This document shows positions 34,758 through 42,619 of a stretch of 64,000 nucleotides of DNA, piece after piece; positions within the stretch are counted from its first letter, which is position 1, and each line of letters begins with the position of its first letter. Under the pieces are notes generated by a model, which was not told where the DNA came from, did not search any database, and saw only the letters and a list, made by a program, of their open reading frames with translations. A program made the translations under genes and the position numbers. The stretch is from Roseiarcus sp963721905 (GTDB lineage Bacteria > Pseudomonadota > Alphaproteobacteria > Rhizobiales > Beijerinckiaceae): assembly GCA_963721905.1 (NCBI GenBank), contig CAVRMF010000026.1:47758-111757 (forward strand), in the 5' to 3' direction.

Positions 34758-35972
34758 ATGGCGAGGCCACCCAGACAAAAAACCGGAACGCCCGCAGCCG
34801 TTCATTCCTACCTGCACGTGCTGCGAAAAAGTGGCGTGCACTCGTACATGAAGCGGCCCTTGGCGGGCAAGGCGCGCACGTCAAGCCCCTGGACCGTTCA
34901 GCAGCTATGCGAGGCCTACGAATGGCCGACGAACGCGCCGGGCGGAGGTGTCATCGCGATCATCGAGCTCGGCGGCGGCTGGACGCAGGCCGACGTCACG
35001 CAGTTTTTCACGACCGCTAATTTGCCGGCGCCCAACATCACCGATGTGTCGGTCGACGGCACCCAGAACAGCCAGTGCAATCCGCAAAACGACGCTGACG
35101 GCGAAGTGGCGCTCGACATCCAGGTAGCCGGCGCCGCTTACGCCGTGGCCACGGGCCATGCCGCGAACATTCGTGTCTACTGGTCGCAGGACATCACCAA
35201 AGCGATCACCGCCGCCACCTCGGATGGCTGCGATGTGTGCTCGATTTCCTGGGGCGCCGACGAGGCCAGTTGGGGCGCAGCTGCGGGCGACGCGTTGGAG
35301 CTGGAGGCGATCGCCGCAACCGCCGCCGGCATGGTCGTTTTCGCCGCTGCCGGCGACAACGATTCCAGCGATGGCGGTCCGACTCCCGCCAATGTCGATC
35401 TGCCGGCCGGCGCCCCGCACGTGGTCGGGTGCGGCGGCACCAACAAGCCCAAGACCGGAGAAGAAACCGTGTGGAACGACAATCCCGGCAAGACCGACGG
35501 CGAAGGCACCGGCGGCGGCTTCTCGACGCTCTTCCCCATGCCGTCCTGGCAGGCCGGCGCGCCCCACGGTCCCGGCCGCATGGTCCCTGATGTTGCGGCC
35601 AACGCCGACCCCTACACGGGCTATGAGATCATTCTCTATGGCGCCTCGTCGGTCGTCGGCGGCACGAGCGCTGTCGCGCCGCTCTACTCTGGCCTGTTCG
35701 CCTCGTTTGGCACCAAACTCGGCTTCATCACGCCCGAATTGTGGGCCAATCAAATGTGTTTCACCCTCATCACCAAAGGCAACAACGGCGCCTATCGTGC
35801 GAGCGACAGCCCCAGCCCCTGCACCGGCCTCGGCTCGCCGATCGGCACGAGCCTCGAAGCCTTGATCACTGATCCGGCGAAGAGCCACGCGAGGAAGATG
35901 AGGGAGGTTGTCGCAGAGAACGTGCGCCTGCGGAGGATCGTCGCGGGGAGGCACGCGAAAGCCGACGCCTAG
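34758..35972 (+). CDS. S53 (sedolisin/kumamolisin-type) peptidase without prodomain
   Basis: A 404-residue serine-carboxyl peptidase. The Glu and Asp of the triad are in GEVALDIQ (four residues apart, as in sedolisins). The oxyanion Asp region is SISWGADEASWG, and the nucleophile is in VVGGTSAVAPLYSGL. Usual S53 enzymes carry a prodomain of about 180 residues and a signal peptide. Here only about 40 residues precede the catalytic domain, and no signal peptide is visible. The end (REVVAENVRLRRIVAGRHAK) is a charged helix that does not belong to the fold. A strong RBS, GAGGAGG, precedes ATG 34758. Confidence 0.85.
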   Translation: MARPPRQKTGTPAAVHSYLHVLRKSGVHSYMKRPLAGKARTSSPWTVQQLCEAYEWPTNAPGGGVIAIIELGGGWTQADVTQFFTTANLPAPNITDVSVDGTQNSQCNPQNDADGEVALDIQVAGAAYAVATGHAANIRVYWSQDITKAITAATSDGCDVCSISWGADEASWGAAAGDALELEAIAATAAGMVVFAAAGDNDSSDGGPTPANVDLPAGAPHVVGCGGTNKPKTGEETVWNDNPGKTDGEGTGGGFSTLFPMPSWQAGAPHGPGRMVPDVAANADPYTGYEIILYGASSVVGGTSAVAPLYSGLFASFGTKLGFITPELWANQMCFTLITKGNNGAYRASDSPSPCTGLGSPIGTSLEALITDPAKSHARKMREVVAENVRLRRIVAGRHAKADA

Positions 35973-35979
35973 CCCTTGC

Positions 35980-36580
35980 CGACGTCGCGGCCTGGAACGC
36001 CATCCTGAACGGAGCGCGTTTCCCCTGGGTCAGCCCGGGCGGGACGTTGCAGGCGAACCGCTGCGGGACCGCCGGCAAGGTCAAGGATCGCATTCTCGAC
36101 GACGGCTATTTCGACACCGCCGGCGCCGAGATGCTGCGCGAAGTGGAGCGCGACCTCGGCCGCGATCCGGACGCAGGTGATTCGCTCGATATACTCTTCA
36201 TGCTGATCGGTTATCGAGAGCCCAATGCGGCAGCATCGGCGCTCGCCGCCAACGACGCATTCGCGCCGCTCTTCGGCCCCTTAGCCTGCATGTCCGGCAC
36301 GAGGCGCATCTCGCGCGCGAGATGACGCTGGTCGGCCAATCGACGCTCGGCGCGGCGGACCCTATGCGTCCCGCGGCGACTTCGACTATGCGGCGCTCGC
36401 GCTCTGCAAGGGCAGGATCAACGCCGGCGGGCAACTCATGGATTACGATCCGCCAATCGACTGGACTCTCTCAGGCGAAGCCAAGCGCTACATCGAGAAT
36501 TCGGTTATCGCGACGACCCCGCCTGCAACGCAGCCGCGAACGTCAAAGCGATGGCTATCGTCGACAGATTGAAGCGGTGA
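35980..36580 (+). pseudogene. Decayed open reading frame of unknown family
   Basis: Coding-like sequence continues in three frames. One has LADVAAWNAILNGARFPWVS and GYFDTAGAEMLREVERDLG, a second HEAHLAREMTLVGQSTLG, and a third YASRGDFDYAALALCKGRIN with LMDYDPPIDWTLSGEAKRY. It closes with DDPACNAAANVKAMAIVDRL before TGA 36578-36580. The pieces read as one protein of about 200 residues broken by indels. I do not recognise the family. The N-terminus overlaps the end of the S53 gene, suggesting they were once coupled. Confidence 0.45.
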
Positions 36581-36799
36581 GCCGACTGTCTGGATGACGA
36601 CGCTTTTTGCACTTGGGCCGGCAAACATAGGTATTTCCACCCACTGCAAAGTTGACCGGGCATCTTGTGAATGCGGCGGATCGATGTCATACTTTGTCAC
36701 AAAATCGTGATTCTCCCTCTTAGGGATCAATTTAGCGTTTTACTCGTGTGCTTTGCGTATTCGAGTCGAAGTTAATTTCCGAAAATCTAGGGGATCGCC

Positions 36800-37897
36800 T
36801 TGAACCCGAGGGCCCGGACTTTACCGCTACTTCTGCCCATTATCTCGCTCGGTTTGGCCGGCTGCAATGAGTTGGCGCTAAGAAAAGGCCCGGCTCCAAT
36901 TCTCGACGTAACGTCTGTCCAAACCGCCGCAACTAATCAGGGCACAATTATCTACGCTCTCGCCCAGGACGCAGGATACGCTCATCCGGAAATGGGTGGT
37001 ATCGACTATTATCGGGTTGCTGAGGCTGGATTCAACTACGTCGATGATCAATGTTCCGCCTACTTTGACACCATTTTCTTTCTTGATCGCGAACGAAGTC
37101 AGCTCAAGTCTGGCTTGGCTGCGGCGAGCTCAACAACGGCCGCAATTCTTGGTGTCACGAACGCGTCGACTTTATCCCTGTCGGTAGTCGCTTCGGCCTT
37201 TGGCCTTGCGTCGGCCGGAACGGATATCCTCGCAGGCACGTACCTTTACTCACTTCCGCCAGCCACGACTCAAGGGCTCGTGAACAAGCTCCAGATCGCC
37301 TATCGAGACGCAGCTGCTAGGACGCGCGCCGACATCACTACGCCGACCGCGGCGTATCACCAGATTCAGAGCTATCTCGCTTTGTGTCTGCCCCCGACAA
37401 TAGAGACGGAAGTGGCAAATCAGGTGAATGCCGCCACCGCCGTCGGCGTGTCGGTTGCCGGGGGATCGATTGCTGTCAGGACTGGGAGCAGTTTACCCGA
37501 CCGGTCCACAATCCCACCGTCGCAAGCGGTATTCGTCGCGCCAGTTTCGTCTACGCACGGGCACATCGTCCCCTTGCCCAAGGAAGTCTTGATAAATCCG
37601 ACTGGCATCAACTCTTTTGAAAAATATCATCTTTTTACTTCGATGATTTCTACTTTACAAGGCGCGTTATGCGCGAAACAGGATGGAAACGTAGACTCGC
37701 TTAGAAAGGCTATGGCCGTATTCTACAATAAGGGACACGCAGAAGACATAGATCGCGCGACGCGTATTGAGAAGCAAGGAATCTTGCCAGCTGATACAGA
37801 GTCGAAAGCGCTGGTGGATCTGAAGTTGACGAATCAAAATTGCAAGTCGAAACTTGGCGATCCTGCAGATGTTGGTGCCAGCTATTTTAGTCAGTAA
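36800..37897 (+). CDS. Predicted lipoprotein of unknown function
   Basis: A 365-residue protein with a lipoprotein signal peptide (LPLLLPIISLGLAGC, lipobox LAGC near residue 22). The mature part is largely helical, with a hydrophobic Ala/Ser/Gly-rich stretch (TLSLSVVASAFGLASAGTDI) that could insert in or lie along a membrane. No named family is recognised. The start is TTG 36800 after TAGGGGAT. Base composition is visibly more AT-rich than the surroundings. It lies 45 bases upstream of the muramidase-like gene and is probably its operon partner. Confidence 0.7.
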   Translation: MNPRARTLPLLLPIISLGLAGCNELALRKGPAPILDVTSVQTAATNQGTIIYALAQDAGYAHPEMGGIDYYRVAEAGFNYVDDQCSAYFDTIFFLDRERSQLKSGLAAASSTTAAILGVTNASTLSLSVVASAFGLASAGTDILAGTYLYSLPPATTQGLVNKLQIAYRDAAARTRADITTPTAAYHQIQSYLALCLPPTIETEVANQVNAATAVGVSVAGGSIAVRTGSSLPDRSTIPPSQAVFVAPVSSTHGHIVPLPKEVLINPTGINSFEKYHLFTSMISTLQGALCAKQDGNVDSLRKAMAVFYNKGHAEDIDRATRIEKQGILPADTESKALVDLKLTNQNCKSKLGDPADVGASYFSQ

Positions 37898-37942
37898 GCC
37901 TTATCTGATATTTCGTAGAGAAGTTAGAAAGGGAGAGATGAA

Positions 37943-39337
37943 ATGCCAGTTATGCTTTCAAGCAGGAATCTGCTGAGCAGCCCAGGCGGCAATGCAACAA
38001 ACGTCGTTGTGCCACAGGGGAAAGCCGTTGACATAGTCGACAATACTACCAACCCTGCCTTTGTGCAGATTAAATTCATGAATGGAAACGACCAAAGAGC
38101 CGGCTGGGTCAGCGTGTTCGCTGTCGATCCTTCAACGAACGCGATTGGCGGGGCGTTGGACAAGTTGGTGTTCGCTGACGCCTGCGTTGGTAAGGCTGTC
38201 ATGTGGGGGATTAGCGCACATTATCTTATGTCCGTTGCTGAGATGCGAACGAAGATTATCGACGACACGAACCAGAATGGCGACATCGGACCTTTTGCCC
38301 TGTCTTCCTCCGAGTGGGCTTTCTATGGCGGATTGCCGCAGTTCAACCTTGGCGTCACGGCTAATGATATAAATAACTGGCGCCTGCAATGTGTGGTTTT
38401 TGCAGTAATGATTTTGAAAGCACAGGAAGAATTGACGACCGCCATTGGCGACCAACCGACCTTTTCCCAATTGTATGCTGCGCAGATCCTCGGAACGAAA
38501 GTCGCAGCTTCCGGATTTACCAACCCTGCTCAGACGGTAGCCAACTTGATTGCCACGACTGCCCCCACTGACTTCACCAGCGAAGGTATCGAAGGTAGCC
38601 GTATCTTGACCCGATACCAGGGTTTGCTCCAAGGGGCTACAATGTCAGTCGCGCTCCAGCGCATTGACGCCTCGTTGCAGCAGGCGCTGGACACAACAAA
38701 ACCTTTCATTGTCAAGCTGACCGGCGGCCAACCGGCCGATGGAGCCGTGGTTTCAGGTGCTGGCGGTATTCTCGGAGAACTAATCGCAGCGCACGAAGGG
38801 GGGCGAGCGGGATATAACGCATTTAATCGGGGAGGTGCAGGAGATTCGTCTGGTCAATCGATCGATTTTTCGAAACTTACAATCGAAAATGTGATGATTA
38901 GACAAAAACTTCCTCATACGGATGCACAAAGCTTGTTCGCTGTCGGGAAGTATCAACTTATCCCCCAGACGATGGCTTCGGCGGTGCGAGCGCTGGACCT
39001 GCAGACGAGTTCACTTTTAACGCCTTCCCTCCAAGAGAGGTTGTTTAGAAACTACCTCGTGGGTACAAAGAGGCCCGCAGTTAGGGCCTTTGTTGCAAGC
39101 GGCAACTCTTCGGGTCTACGTTTGGCGCAAATCGCACTAGCGCAAGAATTTGCATCAGTTGGGATGCCGGATACCGGAATCTCTTTCTACGCTGGTCAAG
39201 CGGGCAACAAGGCCTCCATCACGCCAGAAACCGTGAAGAACGCACTGCTTCAGGAACATTCCGCTTATCTGCAAAATTTGATGAAGGGCCAAAGTTCTGA
39301 CGAAGCGTGGGCTGCGCTTTCGCCGGGCATAGTGTAA
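37943..39337 (+). CDS. Multidomain muramidase-like protein (SH3-like, SLT-like and lysozyme-like segments)
   Basis: A 464-residue protein without an obvious signal peptide. Residues 15-62 look like a bacterial SH3 module (AVDIVDNTTNPAFVQIKFMN, then AGWVSVFAVD). Residues 80-185 resemble an SLT-like module, with ISAHYLMSVAEMRTKI and GDIGPFALSSSEW, where Glu100 could be catalytic. Residues 272-430 resemble a lysozyme-like domain: LIAAHEGGRAGYNAFNRG (Glu285) and LFAVGKYQLIPQTMASAV. Peptidoglycan cleavage is inferred from these patterns. The ATG at 37943 follows GGGAGAG. The next gene encodes a likely periplasmic lysozyme-inhibitor-type protein. Confidence 0.65.
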   Translation: MPVMLSSRNLLSSPGGNATNVVVPQGKAVDIVDNTTNPAFVQIKFMNGNDQRAGWVSVFAVDPSTNAIGGALDKLVFADACVGKAVMWGISAHYLMSVAEMRTKIIDDTNQNGDIGPFALSSSEWAFYGGLPQFNLGVTANDINNWRLQCVVFAVMILKAQEELTTAIGDQPTFSQLYAAQILGTKVAASGFTNPAQTVANLIATTAPTDFTSEGIEGSRILTRYQGLLQGATMSVALQRIDASLQQALDTTKPFIVKLTGGQPADGAVVSGAGGILGELIAAHEGGRAGYNAFNRGGAGDSSGQSIDFSKLTIENVMIRQKLPHTDAQSLFAVGKYQLIPQTMASAVRALDLQTSSLLTPSLQERLFRNYLVGTKRPAVRAFVASGNSSGLRLAQIALAQEFASVGMPDTGISFYAGQAGNKASITPETVKNALLQEHSAYLQNLMKGQSSDEAWAALSPGIV

Positions 39338-39393
39338 AAGGCGATGGTCCTAGGGATGAAGACTAGGGTTGCCGCCTCGATCAGGAGTGCTGA

Positions 39394-39825
39394 ATGTTGC
39401 GTGAACACATCCGCACTTTTTTTGCTGCGGCAGCGCTGGTTTTTGCAAGCCCCACAATCGCAGTTTCTCAAAAAACCCATTATGTTTATGTTCCCCTCAA
39501 ACGAATCGAGCAATCACTGGATAACCTAAAGGATTTCTATGGCGACATTTCTTCCGGGATAGACTGTACCGCGGACAGGTATCTTGCCGCCCAAATCATT
39601 TGCAAGAGTAATTATCTTCAACGGTTAGAACTTCTAAGTAGCAGAGCTCAAGCGTACGCTAAAGAAAACGAGCCGCAAGGGCCGAACCAAATAAAAGAGC
39701 CGATTGATCACGCCAAGTTTCGCCCCGATATTCCGAGATCATGTCGATCTATACGATGTATATATGAGTTTTTCAAATCCAAAATTGACCCCCCACTCGG
39801 CGGAGAATCGCCTTTTGCGAATTGA
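39394..39825 (+). CDS. LprI/DUF1311-like exported protein (possible lysozyme inhibitor)
   Basis: A 143-residue protein with a signal peptide (MLREHIRTFFAAAALVFASP, cleavage expected near TIAVS). The mature region contains DCTADRYLAAQIIC followed by LQRLELLSSRAQAY. The 12-residue cysteine spacing and leucine periodicity are those of the LprI (DUF1311) domain. A second Cys-containing segment, CRSIRCIYEFFKSKI, fits the end of that domain. LprI of mycobacteria inhibits lysozyme; applying that here is inference. ATG 39394 follows CAGGAG. It lies 56 bases after the muramidase-like gene. Confidence 0.6.
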   Translation: MLREHIRTFFAAAALVFASPTIAVSQKTHYVYVPLKRIEQSLDNLKDFYGDISSGIDCTADRYLAAQIICKSNYLQRLELLSSRAQAYAKENEPQGPNQIKEPIDHAKFRPDIPRSCRSIRCIYEFFKSKIDPPLGGESPFAN

Positions 39826-39945
39826 GTTTGCGGAGTTTTTAATTCGACAGCCGGATGTGGCTAGGGACACCTTGAGGCGCCCCAGAGAGAGCACGACACC
39901 GCCCAGGGATGACGGTGTCGCGCACGGCTACCACCTCTTGCGTCT

Positions 39946-40218
39946 CTACCCCTTCTGCCCCTTGACGTAGGCGATGTATGCCTCGACGTCCTTCGCCGGC
40001 TCCGCATAGGCCTCGCCCAGCGCCTTCGCGACCGCGCTCATGTAGGTCTTCGCCCAAGCGGGAAAATGGTAGTCGATGACCTTGAGGAATTCGAGGCTGC
40101 AGGCGAGACGGATGTCGGCGATCGACGCATGGTCGCCGCCGATGAAAGTCCTGCCCGAGAGATAGAATTTGCGGAACACCTCGAGCGTCTCGCCCATCGC
40201 GGCGCCGGCCCGCGACAT
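39946..40218 (-). pseudogene. Glutathione S-transferase, C-terminal duplicate fragment
   Basis: About 90 codons duplicate the C-terminal helical domain of the GST at 41289-41981: ETLEVFRKFYLSGRTFIGGD, ADIRLACSLEFLKVIDYHFP, and the end AYIAYVKGQKG. The N-terminal thioredoxin domain is missing, so it cannot be a working GST. It sits at the far end of the same minus-strand gene cluster, beyond the amidohydrolase, and marks the border with the AT-richer cassette. Confidence 0.8.
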
Positions 40219-40236
40219 TCCGCGCCCGCCGCTCCC

Positions 40237-41208
40237 TCAAACCGCGAACAGCCGCTCCGCATTGCCGTGCGCGATCCTTTCCCGGTCCGCGTTGCTGACC
40301 GGCAGCCGGTCGAGAAAGGTTCTTCCCTCCGCCATCGACTGGTACGGATGGTCGGTCGAAAACATGATCCGATCGACGCCGACCTGAAGCATGAGGTCGA
40401 GGAAAGTCGGCAGGAAGTTGAAGCCGGAGAACGTATAGTGGACGTTCTCCCTCAAATAGGCGCCGACCGGCTTCTTGAGCTGGGTCATCGCCGGCGACAT
40501 GACGTCGACCCGCTGGAGCATAGCAGGCAGTGACTCGCCCATGTGGCCGATGACGATCTGCAAGCCCGGATGCGCGTCGAACACGCCGCCGAGGACCATG
40601 CGCAGCACGTGCAGCGCGGTCTCGATGTGCCAGCCCCATCCGGGGCCCGCCATCATCTCGCTGACCATCGGCGAAAGGCCGCCGTACCAGGCCTCGACGA
40701 CCGGTTGCGGCGACGGGGTCGGATGGAGATAGATTGGAAACTTGAGCGCCTCGATGCGCGCGAGAACCGGCCAGAAGAAGCGGTCGTCCAGATACCGGCC
40801 GCGATGATGGCCGTTGATGACGACGCCCTTGAAGCCCTGATCGCCCGCGGCGCGCTCGAGCTCCGAGATCGCGGCTGGCGGATCGCTCATTGGCAGCGAC
40901 GCAAGCCCGAAAAAGCGGGTCGAATAGCGGCGGACGGCTTCCGCGATGGCGTCATTCGTTTGCCGGGCGATCCGCTTCGCCTCTTCGCCTTCGAGCTGTT
41001 CGACTCCGGGCTCCGTCAGCGACAAAGCCTGCACGTCGACGCCCGCGGCGTCCATTGCGGCCACTCGTCCATCCCCGAGCTCGGTCAGTTCGGCGACGAC
41101 ACGCGCCAGCCTGCCGCCTGACGTTTCCGCGCGCTCCTTTAGCCTGCGACCGGGACCGTCCATGAAGGCAGGCGTCGCGAAATGCTCCTCCAGGGCGATC
41201 GTGCGCAT
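40237..41208 (-). CDS. Amidohydrolase family protein (decarboxylase-type, ACMSD-like)
   Basis: A 323-residue TIM-barrel amidohydrolase_2 protein. The metal site begins EEHF instead of the usual H-x-H, as in gamma-resorcylate and 5-carboxyvanillate decarboxylases. Further ligands are in FPIYLHPTPS, IVIGHMGESLP and IMFSTDHPYQ. These enzymes remove carboxyl groups from aromatic or related acids. ATG 41208 follows GGAGG. It is part of the GST-VOC-ligase-lyase cluster, so a role in aromatic breakdown is inferred. Confidence 0.83.
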   Translation of the reverse strand: MRTIALEEHFATPAFMDGPGRRLKERAETSGGRLARVVAELTELGDGRVAAMDAAGVDVQALSLTEPGVEQLEGEEAKRIARQTNDAIAEAVRRYSTRFFGLASLPMSDPPAAISELERAAGDQGFKGVVINGHHRGRYLDDRFFWPVLARIEALKFPIYLHPTPSPQPVVEAWYGGLSPMVSEMMAGPGWGWHIETALHVLRMVLGGVFDAHPGLQIVIGHMGESLPAMLQRVDVMSPAMTQLKKPVGAYLRENVHYTFSGFNFLPTFLDLMLQVGVDRIMFSTDHPYQSMAEGRTFLDRLPVSNADRERIAHGNAERLFAV

Positions 41209-41288
41209 GGGAGGGCCTCCTTCGATGGCGAAACCAATTCGGCGCACCCAAGGGCGCCGAACCACATTTCGTTCGCCGCCCGCGCGCC

Positions 41289-41981
41289 CTACTTCTTCTG
41301 CCCCTTAACGTAGGCGATGTAGCCCTCGACGTCCTTCGCCGGCTCGGCGTAGGCGTCGCCGAGCGCCTTTGCGACCGCGGCCATGTAGGTCTTCGCCCAC
41401 GCGGGAAAATGGTAGTCGATGACCTTGAGGAATTCGAGGCTTGCGGCCAGGCGGATGTCGGCGATGGACACGTGGTCGCCGCCGACGAAAGTCTTGCCGT
41501 CGAGAAAGAACTTGTTGAACGCGGCGAGCGTCTCGTCGACCGCTCCTACCGCCGCCTTCTGCGCCTTCTCCTTCTCCGCCGCAGTGGCGTCGCTCGCTCC
41601 GACTTCGCCGGGATATTGCGGGAAGCCCAGCGCCCCATAAGTCGAGCGCACGATATAGGGATAGAGCGTGCCGACGATATAGAACATCGCGCTGTCGACC
41701 ATGGCGCGCTTTTCGGGATCGTTCGGATAGAACCTGTCGAGATGATGCTTGTTGCAGAGATATTGCATGATCGCGCAGCTCTCCCACATCACCCCTTTCG
41801 GCAGGCCGGGCGCTTCCATCATCGGCGTCAGATGCGCAGGATTCTTGGCGAGAAAGTCGTCGGTGCGGGTTTTGCCGTAGACGTCGTCCTCGGTGAAATC
41901 GAGCTTCGCCGCGCGCACGAAGACGCGCGCGGTCATGTTGTTGACACTCGGCTTGATGACATGGAGCTTGATCGCAGACAT
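41289..41981 (-). CDS. Glutathione S-transferase family protein
   Basis: A 230-residue protein with an N-terminal thioredoxin-like domain (MSAIKLHVIKPSVNNMTARV, and the glutathione-binding ES pair in GVMWESCAIMQYLC). The all-helical C-terminal domain has GKTFVGGDHVSIADIRL, the conserved ADI motif. Theta-like GSTs of this kind occur in catabolic clusters as isomerases or dehalogenases. A truncated copy of its 3' part lies at 39946-40218. It starts 12 bases after the VOC gene stop. Confidence 0.88.
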   Translation of the reverse strand: MSAIKLHVIKPSVNNMTARVFVRAAKLDFTEDDVYGKTRTDDFLAKNPAHLTPMMEAPGLPKGVMWESCAIMQYLCNKHHLDRFYPNDPEKRAMVDSAMFYIVGTLYPYIVRSTYGALGFPQYPGEVGASDATAAEKEKAQKAAVGAVDETLAAFNKFFLDGKTFVGGDHVSIADIRLAASLEFLKVIDYHFPAWAKTYMAAVAKALGDAYAEPAKDVEGYIAYVKGQKK

Positions 41982-41992
41982 GGGGCTTCCTC

Positions 41993-42608
41993 CTATTTGG
42001 TTTCGATGAGCTCAGGCGCATGACTGCGCTTGTATGGGTCCTTCGGCGAGCGGTCGGCCGAGAGGCTCTTGGTCGATCCCTTGACGAGCGATTCGATCGC
42101 GTCGGCAAGATGGACTTCCATGATCGCGCGGTCGCCGCGCTGGACGCGCAGCTGATGCGCGGCGAAAAGCACGTCCGCATGCGTATAGCCCGCGGGGGGC
42201 TCGAACTTGTAACAAGCGAGCTCGATCAGGAGACCGAGCGGATCCTCAAAGTAGATCGAAGTCCATGAACATCCGGTCGCGTACAGCCGGCTTGACCCCA
42301 CGCTCCTCGAGCCGCTGGACAGCCTGCACCCAGACGGCGCGCGAGACGTTGAAGGCGATATGGTGCACACAGCCTATGTCGGTCGGCGTGCGGCGCAGAA
42401 CGGGCTTGCGGTCCTCGCGAGTAAAGACGGTGATGAGCCGCCCGTCGCCGGGATCGAAGTAGATGTGGCTTTCGGCCGCGTTATCGAGATTGGGCTGCTC
42501 GAAAATGAAGGGCATGCCAAGCACGCCCTCCCAGAAATCGATCGAGGTCTGGCGATCGGCCCCAACCAGCGTGATGTGATGCACACCCTGCGCCTGAAGC
42601 TTTAGCAT
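41993..42608 (-). pseudogene. VOC-family (glyoxalase/extradiol dioxygenase-fold) protein, single-base frameshift
   Basis: From ATG 42608 (RBS GAGGAG) the protein reads VHHITLVGADRQTSIDFWEG, IYFDPGDGRLITVF and HHIAFNVSRAVWVQAVQRL. It changes frame after MFMD and continues SIYFEDPLGLLIELACYKF to the end HAPELIETK. Removing one base from GACTTC (minus strand; 42258-42263) restores DSIYFEDPLG, with the metal-binding Glu in LLIELAC. The repaired length is about 204 residues. Two-module VOC proteins include ring-cleavage dioxygenases. Confidence 0.8.
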
Positions 42609-42619
42609 TGCGTCTCTCC

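Noticed and set aside
36488..36730. Minus-strand 80-codon open frame between the decayed ORF and the lipoprotein gene
   Set aside because: It is antisense to the tail of the decayed ORF, has no Shine-Dalgarno and resembles no family.
39704..39970. Plus-strand 88-codon frame overlapping the LprI-like gene
   Set aside because: Out of frame with the signal-peptide-bearing gene, and it runs into the antisense of the GST remnant. No ribosome-binding site is visible.
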